Source of the DNA: a virus
IMG/VR virus record: IMGVR_UViG_3300036828_000344
Span: 1 to 62,780 of that record
Strand: one strand, 5' to 3'
DNA length: 62,780 bases
In this document: in pieces, positions 1 through 6,708 of the stretch
Numbering within the stretch: the stretch's first letter is position 1
How the letters are laid out: every line of letters begins with the position of its first letter
The notes under the pieces: model-generated
The model's input: the letters and a program-made list of their open reading frames with translations, nothing else
What the model was told of the DNA's origin: nothing
Databases searched by the model: none
Translations under genes and position numbers: made by a program

Positions 1-141
1 AGCTCGCGCGCCATGACCTTGACGGCCATGTTGAGAGCGGCCTTGGAGGCGCAGTACGCGACGGAGCCGCGCATAGGGATCTCGGCCGCGTCCGACGATA
101 CCGCGACGGCCGAGAGCGCGCTGTTGGGGTATTGCAGTATG
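1..141. repeat. Terminal direct repeat, left copy (circular contig overlap)
   Basis: Bases 1-141 match 62640-62780 at a constant offset of 62,639, with one difference (G at 127, T at 62766). The repeat lies inside an SDR gene whose two halves join in frame across it, so it reflects circular closure of the assembly rather than a biological terminal repeat. The mismatch changes Pro to His in the SDR and may be a strain polymorphism or an end error. Confidence 0.9.
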
Positions 142-440
142 TGCTCGGATATAAGCGCGACGAATCCGGCGCAGTTGACCGAGAACATGTCTTCCATACG
201 GTAGACAATCTTCTGGTCGCTGACCCAGGCGAGCTGGTTGATTCCGGCCGAGTAGACGATGTGCGTGAACGGGCCGTATATCTCGCATAGCGTGATAATG
301 TCGGAGCGCGCCTCAACGTTTACCTCGGTGCGAGTAGGCATGAACTGCCATAGCTCCGGATTGCGTTTGGCTAGTAGCTCAGCAGTCGCCGCGCCGATGC
401 CGGAATGGCCGCCGATGATGAGGACTTTACCATCCTTCAT
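1..440 (-). CDS. Short-chain dehydrogenase/reductase (SDR), N-terminal part cut by contig end
   Basis: Starts at ATG 440 and runs off the left end. Joined in frame to 62390-62639 it gives a complete 229-residue protein. Visible here are the nucleotide-binding motif GGHSGIG near residue 10, the YSAG element, SVNCAG, the catalytic Ser region AVSSD and the active-site YCASK. Classical SDRs use NAD(P)H to oxidise or reduce hydroxyl/keto groups, often on sugars. The start overlaps the upstream HAD gene by 14 bp. Substrate unknown; the neighbouring glycosyltransferase and methyltransferase suggest a tailoring role. Confidence 0.9.
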   Translation of the reverse strand, partial: MKDGKVLIIGGHSGIGAATAELLAKRNPELWQFMPTRTEVNVEARSDIITLCEIYGPFTHIVYSAGINQLAWVSDQKIVYRMEDMFSVNCAGFVALISEHILQYPNSALSAVAVSSDAAEIPMRGSVAYCASKAALNMAVKVMARE

Positions 441-1128
441 TGTTTTCCTTCCACCTCTCGATGTCTTTGGTAATTCGCATCCATAGCTCTTCCAGCGATA
501 GTACCCGGACGCCTGGGATACCGTCGCGCCGATTATATGGCTGGTCCCGTAGGTAGACCTTCCGGACTCCGTTAGTCATTGCGTCGGCCACCATGTCCGG
601 GAGATCATCCACAGCCGCGACGATTCGTGTGGGATTGACTTGCTCGACTAGCTCACGGTATTTGGTGGCCGGATTGCCGCCCTCAAGCAATCCTTCAAAT
701 AGCACGGCGTCATATTCGATGTGGTTACGCCGGAGCCATTCGCGCGTGTCTGGGTCGATGTTGTCTAGCCGGAGATACGGCCGGGTAGTACAGATCCAGA
801 CTTGTGCTTCCCATTCACGGATGCTGCGGGTTAGCTCAGCCGCGAACGGATAGGCTGGCATGAAGCGCTTGAGCCCACCCTGCCGGTAGGCGAGCTTGCA
901 CTGCTGGTACAGCGGATGTGGCACGCCCATGAAATCCGAGAGGCGAAGTCCAGGGTTGATATCGGTCGCGGAAGGCATAGGCATTCCCAGCCACTTCTCT
1001 GCGAACCAGAGGAAGTGTGCGTGGTAGTCGCCTAGCGTACCGTCGATGTCGATCGCGACTACAGGCTTGCCGTCTCCTGGACCTCGTGGCTTTACCTCGG
1101 CCGGCTGTGGAAGCACAATTGCTGTCAT
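427..1128 (-). CDS. HAD-family phosphatase/nucleotidase
   Basis: 233 residues. Motif I DIDGT is at about residue 27 (nucleophile and acid/base Asp), a TTRP element at about 120 corresponds to motif II, and a late DDLPDM segment corresponds to the metal-binding motif III/IV. The arrangement resembles phage deoxynucleotidases or the phosphatase half of polynucleotide kinases. It probably removes a phosphate from a nucleotide or a sugar; the substrate cannot be read from sequence. It lies between an 83-residue unknown and the SDR with overlapping ends, so it is co-translated with them. Confidence 0.8.
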   Translation of the reverse strand: MTAIVLPQPAEVKPRGPGDGKPVVAIDIDGTLGDYHAHFLWFAEKWLGMPMPSATDINPGLRLSDFMGVPHPLYQQCKLAYRQGGLKRFMPAYPFAAELTRSIREWEAQVWICTTRPYLRLDNIDPDTREWLRRNHIEYDAVLFEGLLEGGNPATKYRELVEQVNPTRIVAAVDDLPDMVADAMTNGVRKVYLRDQPYNRRDGIPGVRVLSLEELWMRITKDIERWKENNEGW

Positions 1129-1376
1129 CGGATGATTACCGCTTCCTTGGCGAGGTCGGACACGATGAGAGCGAACGCATCATCCAGATTGATGTCTTCG
1201 ACTATGGGGTGAATTGAGGCTACCCGGATAGTCCGGTTCACCAGGCCGAAATGGTGGATGTGGTATATCGCCCGGTGTATGGGGCCGAGATCTGTGCTGA
1301 CGAGTAGTTCGGCGTCTGTTGCACCGATGTCGCGAACGGAGCCGCTAGCCGGGCCGTCTACGAATAGCGCGATCAT
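1125..1376 (-). CDS. Hypothetical protein, 83 aa
   Basis: Not recognised. It is a compact mixed alpha/beta sequence with a hydrophobic start (MIALFVDG), no cysteines and no membrane segment. It overlaps its neighbours by 4 bp at both ends (ATGA), which places it firmly in the oxidoreductase-HAD-SDR operon. Confidence 0.7.
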   Translation of the reverse strand: MIALFVDGPASGSVRDIGATDAELLVSTDLGPIHRAIYHIHHFGLVNRTIRVASIHPIVEDINLDDAFALIVSDLAKEAVIIR

Positions 1377-2143
1377 CGGATCATCTCCATTACTTCCGGG
1401 AAGGCCTGGTGGACTAGGTAAGACTTCCTCCAGGCTCCGTACCGGCCGATGCGCTTGTATTCCGGGTAGCAGTCACAGTCCGTTTCGAGCGGCTTGACTA
1501 CACGGGCATAGCTTGCGCTCGTGGCCGGAGGCTTAGGCCATTCCGTTGTCTGGTATCCGAATACTCGCGAGATCCGGTACCAGTCGTGCTCGCCGGTACC
1601 GTCACAGATGATGGAGTCTTCCGGGTACGGTACCGCATCCGTCGTGCCGTTCGCGTATATGTCATGGAACTTGAACCGGTGCTCAGGCTTGTAGCAGAGA
1701 GCCGGAGCCGGGATGGTTGAGATAATCATGTCCGGCCTGGAGCCGAATACCTCATCCGGCACGATGCCATTCTCGATTAGCGGTATCCGGTAGAAATGGA
1801 CGACCTCATCGGTAATTAGACGGTCCCACATCCGCAGGTAGGTCTCGCGAATATCCCATGCGTCGTGCTCGCCTATGAAGTCTTCCGGGCTAACCTTGCC
1901 GGTCCAGTTGCTGCCGTAGACCTTCTGCCGGTATTCGCCGGCTGTCCCAATGAGCGAATAGCTAACGCGAGTGTGGGCAGCTCGCTCGTATCCGGGAATG
2001 GGAGCGTGGAGATACTGACAGCCATAGAGCGTGCTCGGCCTAGCAGAGCTGCTCATGACGGTGGCCCTATTGCCAGAACTGACGACTGCCGCAGCAGCCG
2101 CCAGCCCAGCAGGGCCGCATCCGAGAATCGTGACACGGCTCAT
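1373..2143 (-). CDS. FAD/NAD(P)-binding oxidoreductase-like protein
   Basis: 256 residues from the ATG at 2143, chosen because AGGAAAGG lies just upstream; an in-frame ATG at 2164 lacks this. The N-terminus VTILGCGPAGLAAAAA is a dinucleotide-binding Rossmann fingerprint (GxGxxG) of flavoprotein oxidoreductases. The rest is divergent, with several Cys near the C-terminus (DCDCYPE) and no recognised substrate domain. It lies 78 bp downstream of the SSB gene and leads the tailoring cluster. Confidence 0.75.
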   Translation of the reverse strand: MSRVTILGCGPAGLAAAAAVVSSGNRATVMSSSARPSTLYGCQYLHAPIPGYERAAHTRVSYSLIGTAGEYRQKVYGSNWTGKVSPEDFIGEHDAWDIRETYLRMWDRLITDEVVHFYRIPLIENGIVPDEVFGSRPDMIISTIPAPALCYKPEHRFKFHDIYANGTTDAVPYPEDSIICDGTGEHDWYRISRVFGYQTTEWPKPPATSASYARVVKPLETDCDCYPEYKRIGRYGAWRKSYLVHQAFPEVMEMIR

Positions 2144-2221
2144 GGTGGTGGTCCTTTCCTGCAAACCTGCCCGGAAGGCTATGCCCTGTTTACCTTCCGG
2201 GCAGGCGTCTACGGTCAGCGG

Positions 2222-3079
2222 CTAGAACGGGATGTCATCCTTGGCGGCACGGCCACGGCCACGACGGGCCGGAGCCGCAGCCGGGGCCGGAGCGCGACCG
2301 GAAGAACGGCCTCCGCGCGGCGCAGAGCCGGACGCTGCGGGCCGCGCCGGAGCGCTCGCGGCCGGACGCCTACCGCGAGCCGGAGCTGCGGCCGTAGTCG
2401 CGCTCCGGGCCGCTCCGCGACGGCCACGAGCCGGAGCGGGCTCAGGCTCTGCCTCTGCCTCTTCGCCGTCCTCTTCGCCGTCCTCTTCCTCATACTCGTC
2501 ATCGGCCTCATCGTCGGCCGCTTCCTCGGCGTCCTCGCCCTCTTCATCGTCCTCATCGTCATAGGGCAGCCATTCCTTGACGCGAGGCGACATGACGCCG
2601 TTGTACGGCTCCTGTTCCGTGATGATCCGGCACCAGGCCTCATCGGAGTCCTCGCCCGGCCGGAAGCCGTCGATGGAGATGATCGGGGCACCGTTCTGGT
2701 CGGTCTTGTCTTCCACATCGACCTTGCGGGCCTTGATCGCCCGGATGGAGATCTGGAAGTTGTCGAGGAATGGGCCCCACCGGAACTTGGAGCCTGCGTT
2801 GAGCGCGGCGTTGAGCCAGAATGGGCAGTCGTTGTACTGCTCCAGGTCGCCTTCATTGTCGGCCGCGACGGTGAGAATCTTCAGCATGGGGTCGTTGCCG
2901 GAGCCGTTCGCCTTTGTGGCGGAGCGAGTCCACCACATCCGCTTGACGTAAGCGGTCAGTTCGGTGCCGACCGGAGGAACTTCGCCATAATAGCGGTCGA
3001 ATTCCTCGGTGGAGTATTCCGCTGATTCCAGTTCCTTGACGTCAAGGCTGGCGACATCTTCTGAGCGGAGCTTAGCCAT
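2222..3079 (-). CDS. ssb: Single-stranded DNA-binding protein with long acidic/Arg-rich tail
   Basis: 285 residues. The first ~165 form a folded domain (aromatic-rich, MWWTRSATKANGSG). A run of Asp/Glu follows (about 170-205), then an Ala/Arg/Pro/Gly-rich tail, and the protein ends in KDDIPF. That end matches the conserved acidic tip by which bacterial SSBs recruit partners. Phage SSBs of this layout commonly neighbour recombination genes, as here (Sak4-like ATPase and Cas4-like nuclease upstream). SD GAAAGG precedes the start. The fold assignment is by layout and tip rather than a clear OB motif. Confidence 0.7.
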   Translation of the reverse strand: MAKLRSEDVASLDVKELESAEYSTEEFDRYYGEVPPVGTELTAYVKRMWWTRSATKANGSGNDPMLKILTVAADNEGDLEQYNDCPFWLNAALNAGSKFRWGPFLDNFQISIRAIKARKVDVEDKTDQNGAPIISIDGFRPGEDSDEAWCRIITEQEPYNGVMSPRVKEWLPYDDEDDEEGEDAEEAADDEADDEYEEEDGEEDGEEAEAEPEPAPARGRRGAARSATTAAAPARGRRPAASAPARPAASGSAPRGGRSSGRAPAPAAAPARRGRGRAAKDDIPF

Positions 3080-3132
3080 TGGTGGTTTACCTTTCGGATT
3101 CGTGACTGTGATCTAGGGAATTCTGGTGAAGC

Positions 3133-4128
3133 CTATGATCTGCTGTGTGCTCCCCTCTTGTGACGTACCGGAGCAGACGATGCCGCCGCTCCACGTGCTT
3201 GCGGAGCCATCCGGCTTGCTGGCCGTCTGGGTCGGCTAGCCTTAGCGGCTGCTCCTGCGATACCACTCGCACCTCTCGATTTCTCGATTGCCTCTATCAT
3301 CCGGGACATCGCGAAGAAATCACCTTCCTCAACATCCCAGGTCTTGCCGAGGGCCATATAACGGTCCTTAGCATACCAGGGTGGGAAAGGCTGGCAGAGG
3401 GCTCGCCTAGTAACTGGTCCTGTCATCTCCCGCGATTCCCGCGCTACCGCGTAGTATAGCGCGACGGAGAACTGGGAGGAAATGGCGTCTGATATCTCGC
3501 CTTTCTTCCCTAGTAGCAGCGGGATAACGCGCGGCTCGCCTTCCGCGTCATCAACCGACATTGACGTTGTGATAAAGATCACATTGGCGGGCATGTCGAT
3601 TAGCCGGGCGCACCAGCGCTTAAATCCGTTCTGGTACTTCTGATGGTTCTGAACGGCCGGTATGTCGAGGTCGCGCTTTGGATTGATCGCGTTCTCGCGC
3701 TCTAGGATCCAGCGCATGTACATGTCCTGCATGACCGTGCCGGAGTCGATCACAAACCAGTCCTTGCCGGTCAGCTCCTGCTCGGCCTTCTGGACTCCGG
3801 CCACCGCATGTTCCCAGGACGGAGCCCGCCAGAGACCAGCCTGCGAGCCTATGGCCCGTGCGCTCGCCACGCCTTCCGTCTCGGTCGATAGGAACACGAC
3901 CTTGCGCGAGCCATCTGCTGCGCCTCCGGCTAGTAGCGTTTTGCCGTGCCCGGACGGCCCGTGTACGAGAATGTTGATCGGCCGCTTGGCTGGATTGGGG
4001 TCTGAAAGGTCTTCAACCTCAATCTCAACGTCAGTCTCGATCATTGCCAGTGGGTTTTCCCTGACCTGCTTTGCCGATGGTGCCCTGGTGCGGACTCCGG
4101 TTAGCGGCCGGTCTGTTGTATCAGTCAT
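3133..4128 (-). CDS. RecA-like recombination ATPase (Sak4-like)
   Basis: 331 residues from ATG 4128, whose A is shared with the upstream stop (TAATG). Walker A GPSGHGKT lies near residue 56, a Walker B-like WFVIDSG near 120, and a later FITTSMS strand is consistent with an AAA_24/RecA core. Family members (Sak4) promote single-strand annealing together with SSB. The C-terminal ~50 residues are Ala/Arg/Ser-rich and probably disordered. Translationally coupled to the nuclease gene upstream. Confidence 0.8.
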   Translation of the reverse strand: MTDTTDRPLTGVRTRAPSAKQVRENPLAMIETDVEIEVEDLSDPNPAKRPINILVHGPSGHGKTLLAGGAADGSRKVVFLSTETEGVASARAIGSQAGLWRAPSWEHAVAGVQKAEQELTGKDWFVIDSGTVMQDMYMRWILERENAINPKRDLDIPAVQNHQKYQNGFKRWCARLIDMPANVIFITTSMSVDDAEGEPRVIPLLLGKKGEISDAISSQFSVALYYAVARESREMTGPVTRRALCQPFPPWYAKDRYMALGKTWDVEEGDFFAMSRMIEAIEKSRGASGIAGAAAKASRPRRPASRMAPQARGAAASSAPVRHKRGAHSRS

Positions 4129-5243
4129 TATGCTGCCTTCCTCATGTCCCGGTAAGGATCTATTTTCACGAAATTGGAACGTAGTACGGACTTGTAGGAA
4201 TCTGCTCCACGGTCCTGCAGGGTACACGGAACCCAGAACGGACAGCGCGGGCAGTCCTTTGTTGGGGTTTTGGTGACTGGGATGATTCCTTTGCGGACGG
4301 CATTCATGACCGCGACCTCATCAGCTATCTTGATGAGCTGGGACTTATGTTCGCTGCTGGAGCGCGGCACTAGCTCGCGAACGAATCGCGGAGAGCCCTG
4401 GCTCTTGCTTGCCTCACCCTGTACCAGGATTGAATTCCCCTCCGCCATCGCGACTAGAGCATCCACCTTTAGCTTCCGGAGCTGAGCCTCAGTCATGCCG
4501 TCTATCCCGGCCAGCGCGGCTACATACTGATCTTTGGTAGGATTGTTGAGGTACTCACCCTGCTCATTCTGCGGCCTGTCATCAGACATCGCCTTCCGCA
4601 GGAAATTGTAGATGATTCCGGCGATTTCCTCGCTGGGCTTGATGATGCCCTTTGCGCGGAGTACCTGCGTCGCGACCGCGAGGTAACTGCCACCCTGATC
4701 GTCAAGCTCAAGGTAGGCCGTCATGATCTGCGAGGCCGTCTTGTTCTCCAGTAGGTATAGCTTTCCGTCCGCAATGCTCCGGAGTACGCCATCCCATCGG
4801 CTAGCGAAAATAGCAACAGCCTTCCCGTGTCGCTTAATTGTGACGCGGAAAGGCTGTTCGATCGAAATGATGTTCCATTGTGGGTCACGGCCGTACGTAT
4901 CGACGTAGCCCTCAAGCATGCCTATGCCGAGGTCGCGAGCATCCATCCAGACCGGCTCATCAAACGTATCATCCAGGTACGTCCGCGCGAACGCGATCTC
5001 ATCGCCGCACCACTTGTCCCAGTAGTCGGCCGGATGGTCGCCGCGACGGAGGCCGCGCTTGAAGCCTCGCTGGTACCAGAGCGCCAGAGCCTCGTGGATG
5101 CCGATGCCGAACCAGAGCGCGTCAGCCTGCACGTAGCGCGGCCGGTAGCCCTCGTGGTACTCCCACTTCCATTTCGTGACGCAGCGCTTGAAGGTGGCCC
5201 GCTCCGAGGTCCGCAGGATAGGAATGGATGCTGATGTTGCCAT
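4128..5243 (-). CDS. Cas4/RecB-like PD-(D/E)XK exonuclease with Fe-S cysteines
   Basis: 371 residues. An early cysteine (FKRCVTKW) and a late cluster (DCPRCPFWVPC) form the four-Cys set that holds a 4Fe-4S cluster in Cas4/AddB-type nucleases. In between are GIGIHEAL (His motif), FASRWDGVLR (catalytic Asp) and LYLLENKTAS (E-x-K). It likely resects DNA ends for recombination with the downstream Sak4-like ATPase and SSB. The start carries the GAAAGGCGAG-type leader. Confidence 0.85.
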   Translation of the reverse strand: MATSASIPILRTSERATFKRCVTKWKWEYHEGYRPRYVQADALWFGIGIHEALALWYQRGFKRGLRRGDHPADYWDKWCGDEIAFARTYLDDTFDEPVWMDARDLGIGMLEGYVDTYGRDPQWNIISIEQPFRVTIKRHGKAVAIFASRWDGVLRSIADGKLYLLENKTASQIMTAYLELDDQGGSYLAVATQVLRAKGIIKPSEEIAGIIYNFLRKAMSDDRPQNEQGEYLNNPTKDQYVAALAGIDGMTEAQLRKLKVDALVAMAEGNSILVQGEASKSQGSPRFVRELVPRSSSEHKSQLIKIADEVAVMNAVRKGIIPVTKTPTKDCPRCPFWVPCTLQDRGADSYKSVLRSNFVKIDPYRDMRKAA

Positions 5244-5274
5244 CGCCTCGCCTTTCTCTTGCTATCCCTTCAGA

Positions 5275-5314
5275 GGACTGCCCAGACTCCACAGCATCGC
5301 GGCCTGGGCAGTCC
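5275..5314 (-). terminator. Hairpin, likely terminator of the 42-aa gene
   Basis: Perfect 11-bp inverted repeat GGACTGCCCAG / CTGGGCAGTCC with an 18-nt loop, between the 42-aa gene and the start of the nuclease gene. There is no strong T-run, as is usual in high-GC hosts. Confidence 0.6.
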
Positions 5315-5329
5315 GCTCAGGGGACTTAG

Positions 5330-5458
5330 CTAATATGTCCAGGGTGGACGCCAGTTATCGCCTCCGTGGAGCAGGTACCATTCTTCGACACCTTCGCCAT
5401 CCACTTCATGGCCGATGTAGGTTCCACCCTCATCGGCTTCTGATTCGTTCTGCTTCAC
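5330..5458 (-). CDS. Small acidic protein, 42 aa
   Basis: GTG start at 5458 with AGGGA about 9 nt upstream, TAG stop at 5330. The protein is acidic (VKQNESEADEGG...) and ends in a Trp/Pro-rich NWRPPWTY. It lies between two hairpins, so it looks like an independent small unit. Function unknown. Confidence 0.5.
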   Translation of the reverse strand: MKQNESEADEGGTYIGHEVDGEGVEEWYLLHGGDNWRPPWTY

Positions 5459-5478
5459 TGGCCAGTCCCTAAATAGTG

Positions 5479-5514
5479 CTGGACCCTACCGCACGGGGCA
5501 TCGGTAGGGTCCAG
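5479..5514 (-). terminator. Terminator hairpin after the 5518-6237 gene
   Basis: Perfect 12-bp stem CTGGACCCTACC / GGTAGGGTCCAG with a 12-nt loop, starting 3 bp after the stop of the leftward gene. Placement and stability fit an intrinsic terminator. Confidence 0.75.
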
Positions 5515-5517
5515 CGA

Positions 5518-6237
5518 TCAGTAGGCCGCTTCCGGAGCCGCAGCGGCAGCAGCGGGCCGGCCACGCCTGCCACGCCCAGGGCCAGCCGCAGGGGCCGCAG
5601 GAGCCGTGCCGCGCGCTCCGCGACCTCGGCCGCGTCCGGTGGCCGGAGCGGTGGGCTCTGGGGCTGCCTCGGCCTCGCGCGCCGCGCGCCGTTCCGTTCG
5701 CCGCGTCTGGTTGAAGTCGGAGCGCTGGAAGTGCGTGTACAGCGAGCTGCCGAGGGCCAGGAGCCGGTCGGAATCGATCTGGTCAGGATCGCCCACGTTG
5801 TCCCGGAACCACACCGCGTAGTCGGCCATCGTCGCGGACAGCGGCTTTTCGAGGTACGGCGTGAAGTCCACCTGCTCAACTTCGGGCTCGGGAGCCGGAG
5901 CCGGAGCCTGCCGGCCACGAGGCTTGGGTGCCATTGTTGTTTCCTTTCCACGGTTTACTGGGTCACTATCTCGACTATACCCCATACGGGGCCGCTGTAC
6001 TACTCTTTTCGCCTGCTGATTCCCGGTATGATCCTCTAGGCTGAAGCGGGAAAGGCCGTAATAGCGGAGCGTTACGAATCCGCCATCAACCTTCCATTCC
6101 TTTGACCGTTTGACGGTATCCTGGACGGTGTACCGGATGACCTCATCAGCCTGGTCCCGGCTGAATCCATAGTCCGCGAGCGCATCTCGGATGTCATCGA
6201 CGTTTGCGGTATATGGCTGCGAAACTATGACGGTCAT
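5518..6237 (-). CDS. Two-part protein, 239 aa, with strong internal start at 5934
   Basis: ATG 6237 has GGAGATGAT just upstream. Residues 1-65 form one small domain (DIRDALADYGFSRDQADEV). The linker then runs through sequence that looks like a promoter (-10 TATAGT on the minus strand, 5974-5979) and an SD (GGAAAGG) before an in-frame ATG at 5934. The 138-residue second part has a short folded stretch (DFTPYLEKPLSATMADYAVWF) and an Arg/Gly/Ala/Pro-rich tail much like the SSB tail. Probably both a long form and a separately started short form are made; alternatively two genes are fused by loss of a stop. Function unknown. Confidence 0.6.
   Translation of the reverse strand: MTVIVSQPYTANVDDIRDALADYGFSRDQADEVIRYTVQDTVKRSKEWKVDGGFVTLRYYGLSRFSLEDHTGNQQAKRVVQRPRMGYSRDSDPVNRGKETTMAPKPRGRQAPAPAPEPEVEQVDFTPYLEKPLSATMADYAVWFRDNVGDPDQIDSDRLLALGSSLYTHFQRSDFNQTRRTERRAAREAEAAPEPTAPATGRGRGRGARGTAPAAPAAGPGRGRRGRPAAAAAAPEAAY
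5974..5979 (-). promoter_or_regulatory. Putative -10 element (TATAGT) for the internal start at 5934
   Basis: Reads TATAGT on the minus strand in GGGGTATAGTCGAG, 40 bp before ATG 5934. The same hexamer in the same GTATAGTC setting recurs upstream of other leftward genes (14387, 25866). Confidence 0.45.
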
Positions 6238-6238
6238 A

Positions 6239-6376
6239 TCATCTCCAGTAGATGAGGCAGAGGAATAGGATGCCGAGTAGACCGGACACAACCATGAACC
6301 AGAACTGAGAGGCCGGTGCTATTGCCTGCGAACGCCGGAGGTAATCGTGGTACGCATCGACCGCTCGCTTTATCAT
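6239..6376 (-). CDS. Small single-pass membrane protein, 45 aa
   Basis: ATG 6376 overlaps the stop of the 111-aa gene upstream (ATGA). A basic N-terminal half is followed by one membrane helix FWFMVVSGLLGILFLCLIYW. Its final codons supply the SD for the next gene. Function unknown. Confidence 0.65.
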   Translation of the reverse strand: MIKRAVDAYHDYLRRSQAIAPASQFWFMVVSGLLGILFLCLIYWR

Positions 6377-6708
6377 GACGGCTCTTGCTCCGTTATGACT
6401 AGCTGGACGCGATATCGCCGCTCCGGCTCGCGCCAGCCGGTGAACCGGACTTCAAGCTCCAGGTACCCGGCTTCATCTTCCCGTTCCTCAACCACTATGT
6501 AGCGCTGTACTCCGTCGCCTATGTTTTCGCGACGGTTGGTGACGCATGTGCCGGGATTAGTCAGGGCATCCAGGCAAAGCTCCAGAAGGTCGCCTTCCTG
6601 GAACTTTCCCATCTCCGTTCCGATACGCGCTATCTTGTCTCCACGATCAGTCACAGGCTTTCTCCAGTCCTTGAATTTCCTGCCATGGCTGCTTCCGTAT
6701 CCGTTCAT
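6373..6708 (-). CDS. Hypothetical protein, 111 aa
   Basis: Not recognised. Basic N-terminus, then alternating beta strands (RYIVVEEREDEAGYLELEVRFTG). Couples to the helicase gene upstream by a 4-bp overlap and to the membrane peptide downstream in the same way. Confidence 0.65.
   Translation of the reverse strand: MNGYGSSHGRKFKDWRKPVTDRGDKIARIGTEMGKFQEGDLLELCLDALTNPGTCVTNRRENIGDGVQRYIVVEEREDEAGYLELEVRFTGWREPERRYRVQLVITEQEPS

Noticed and set aside
1-141. Terminal repeat as a true direct terminal repeat of the virion DNA
   Set aside because: It lies inside one SDR gene and is short and imperfect, so an assembly overlap of a circular or permuted molecule is simpler.
1865-3025. Long rightward open frame (386 codons) opposite the SSB and oxidoreductase genes
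   Set aside because: It is the antisense of the Arg/Ala/acidic-repeat SSB tail; low-complexity translation, no SD, and both sense genes are well supported.
3087-3272. Small leftward frame between SSB and Sak4 genes
   Set aside because: Overlaps the Sak4 C-terminus out of frame with no leader.
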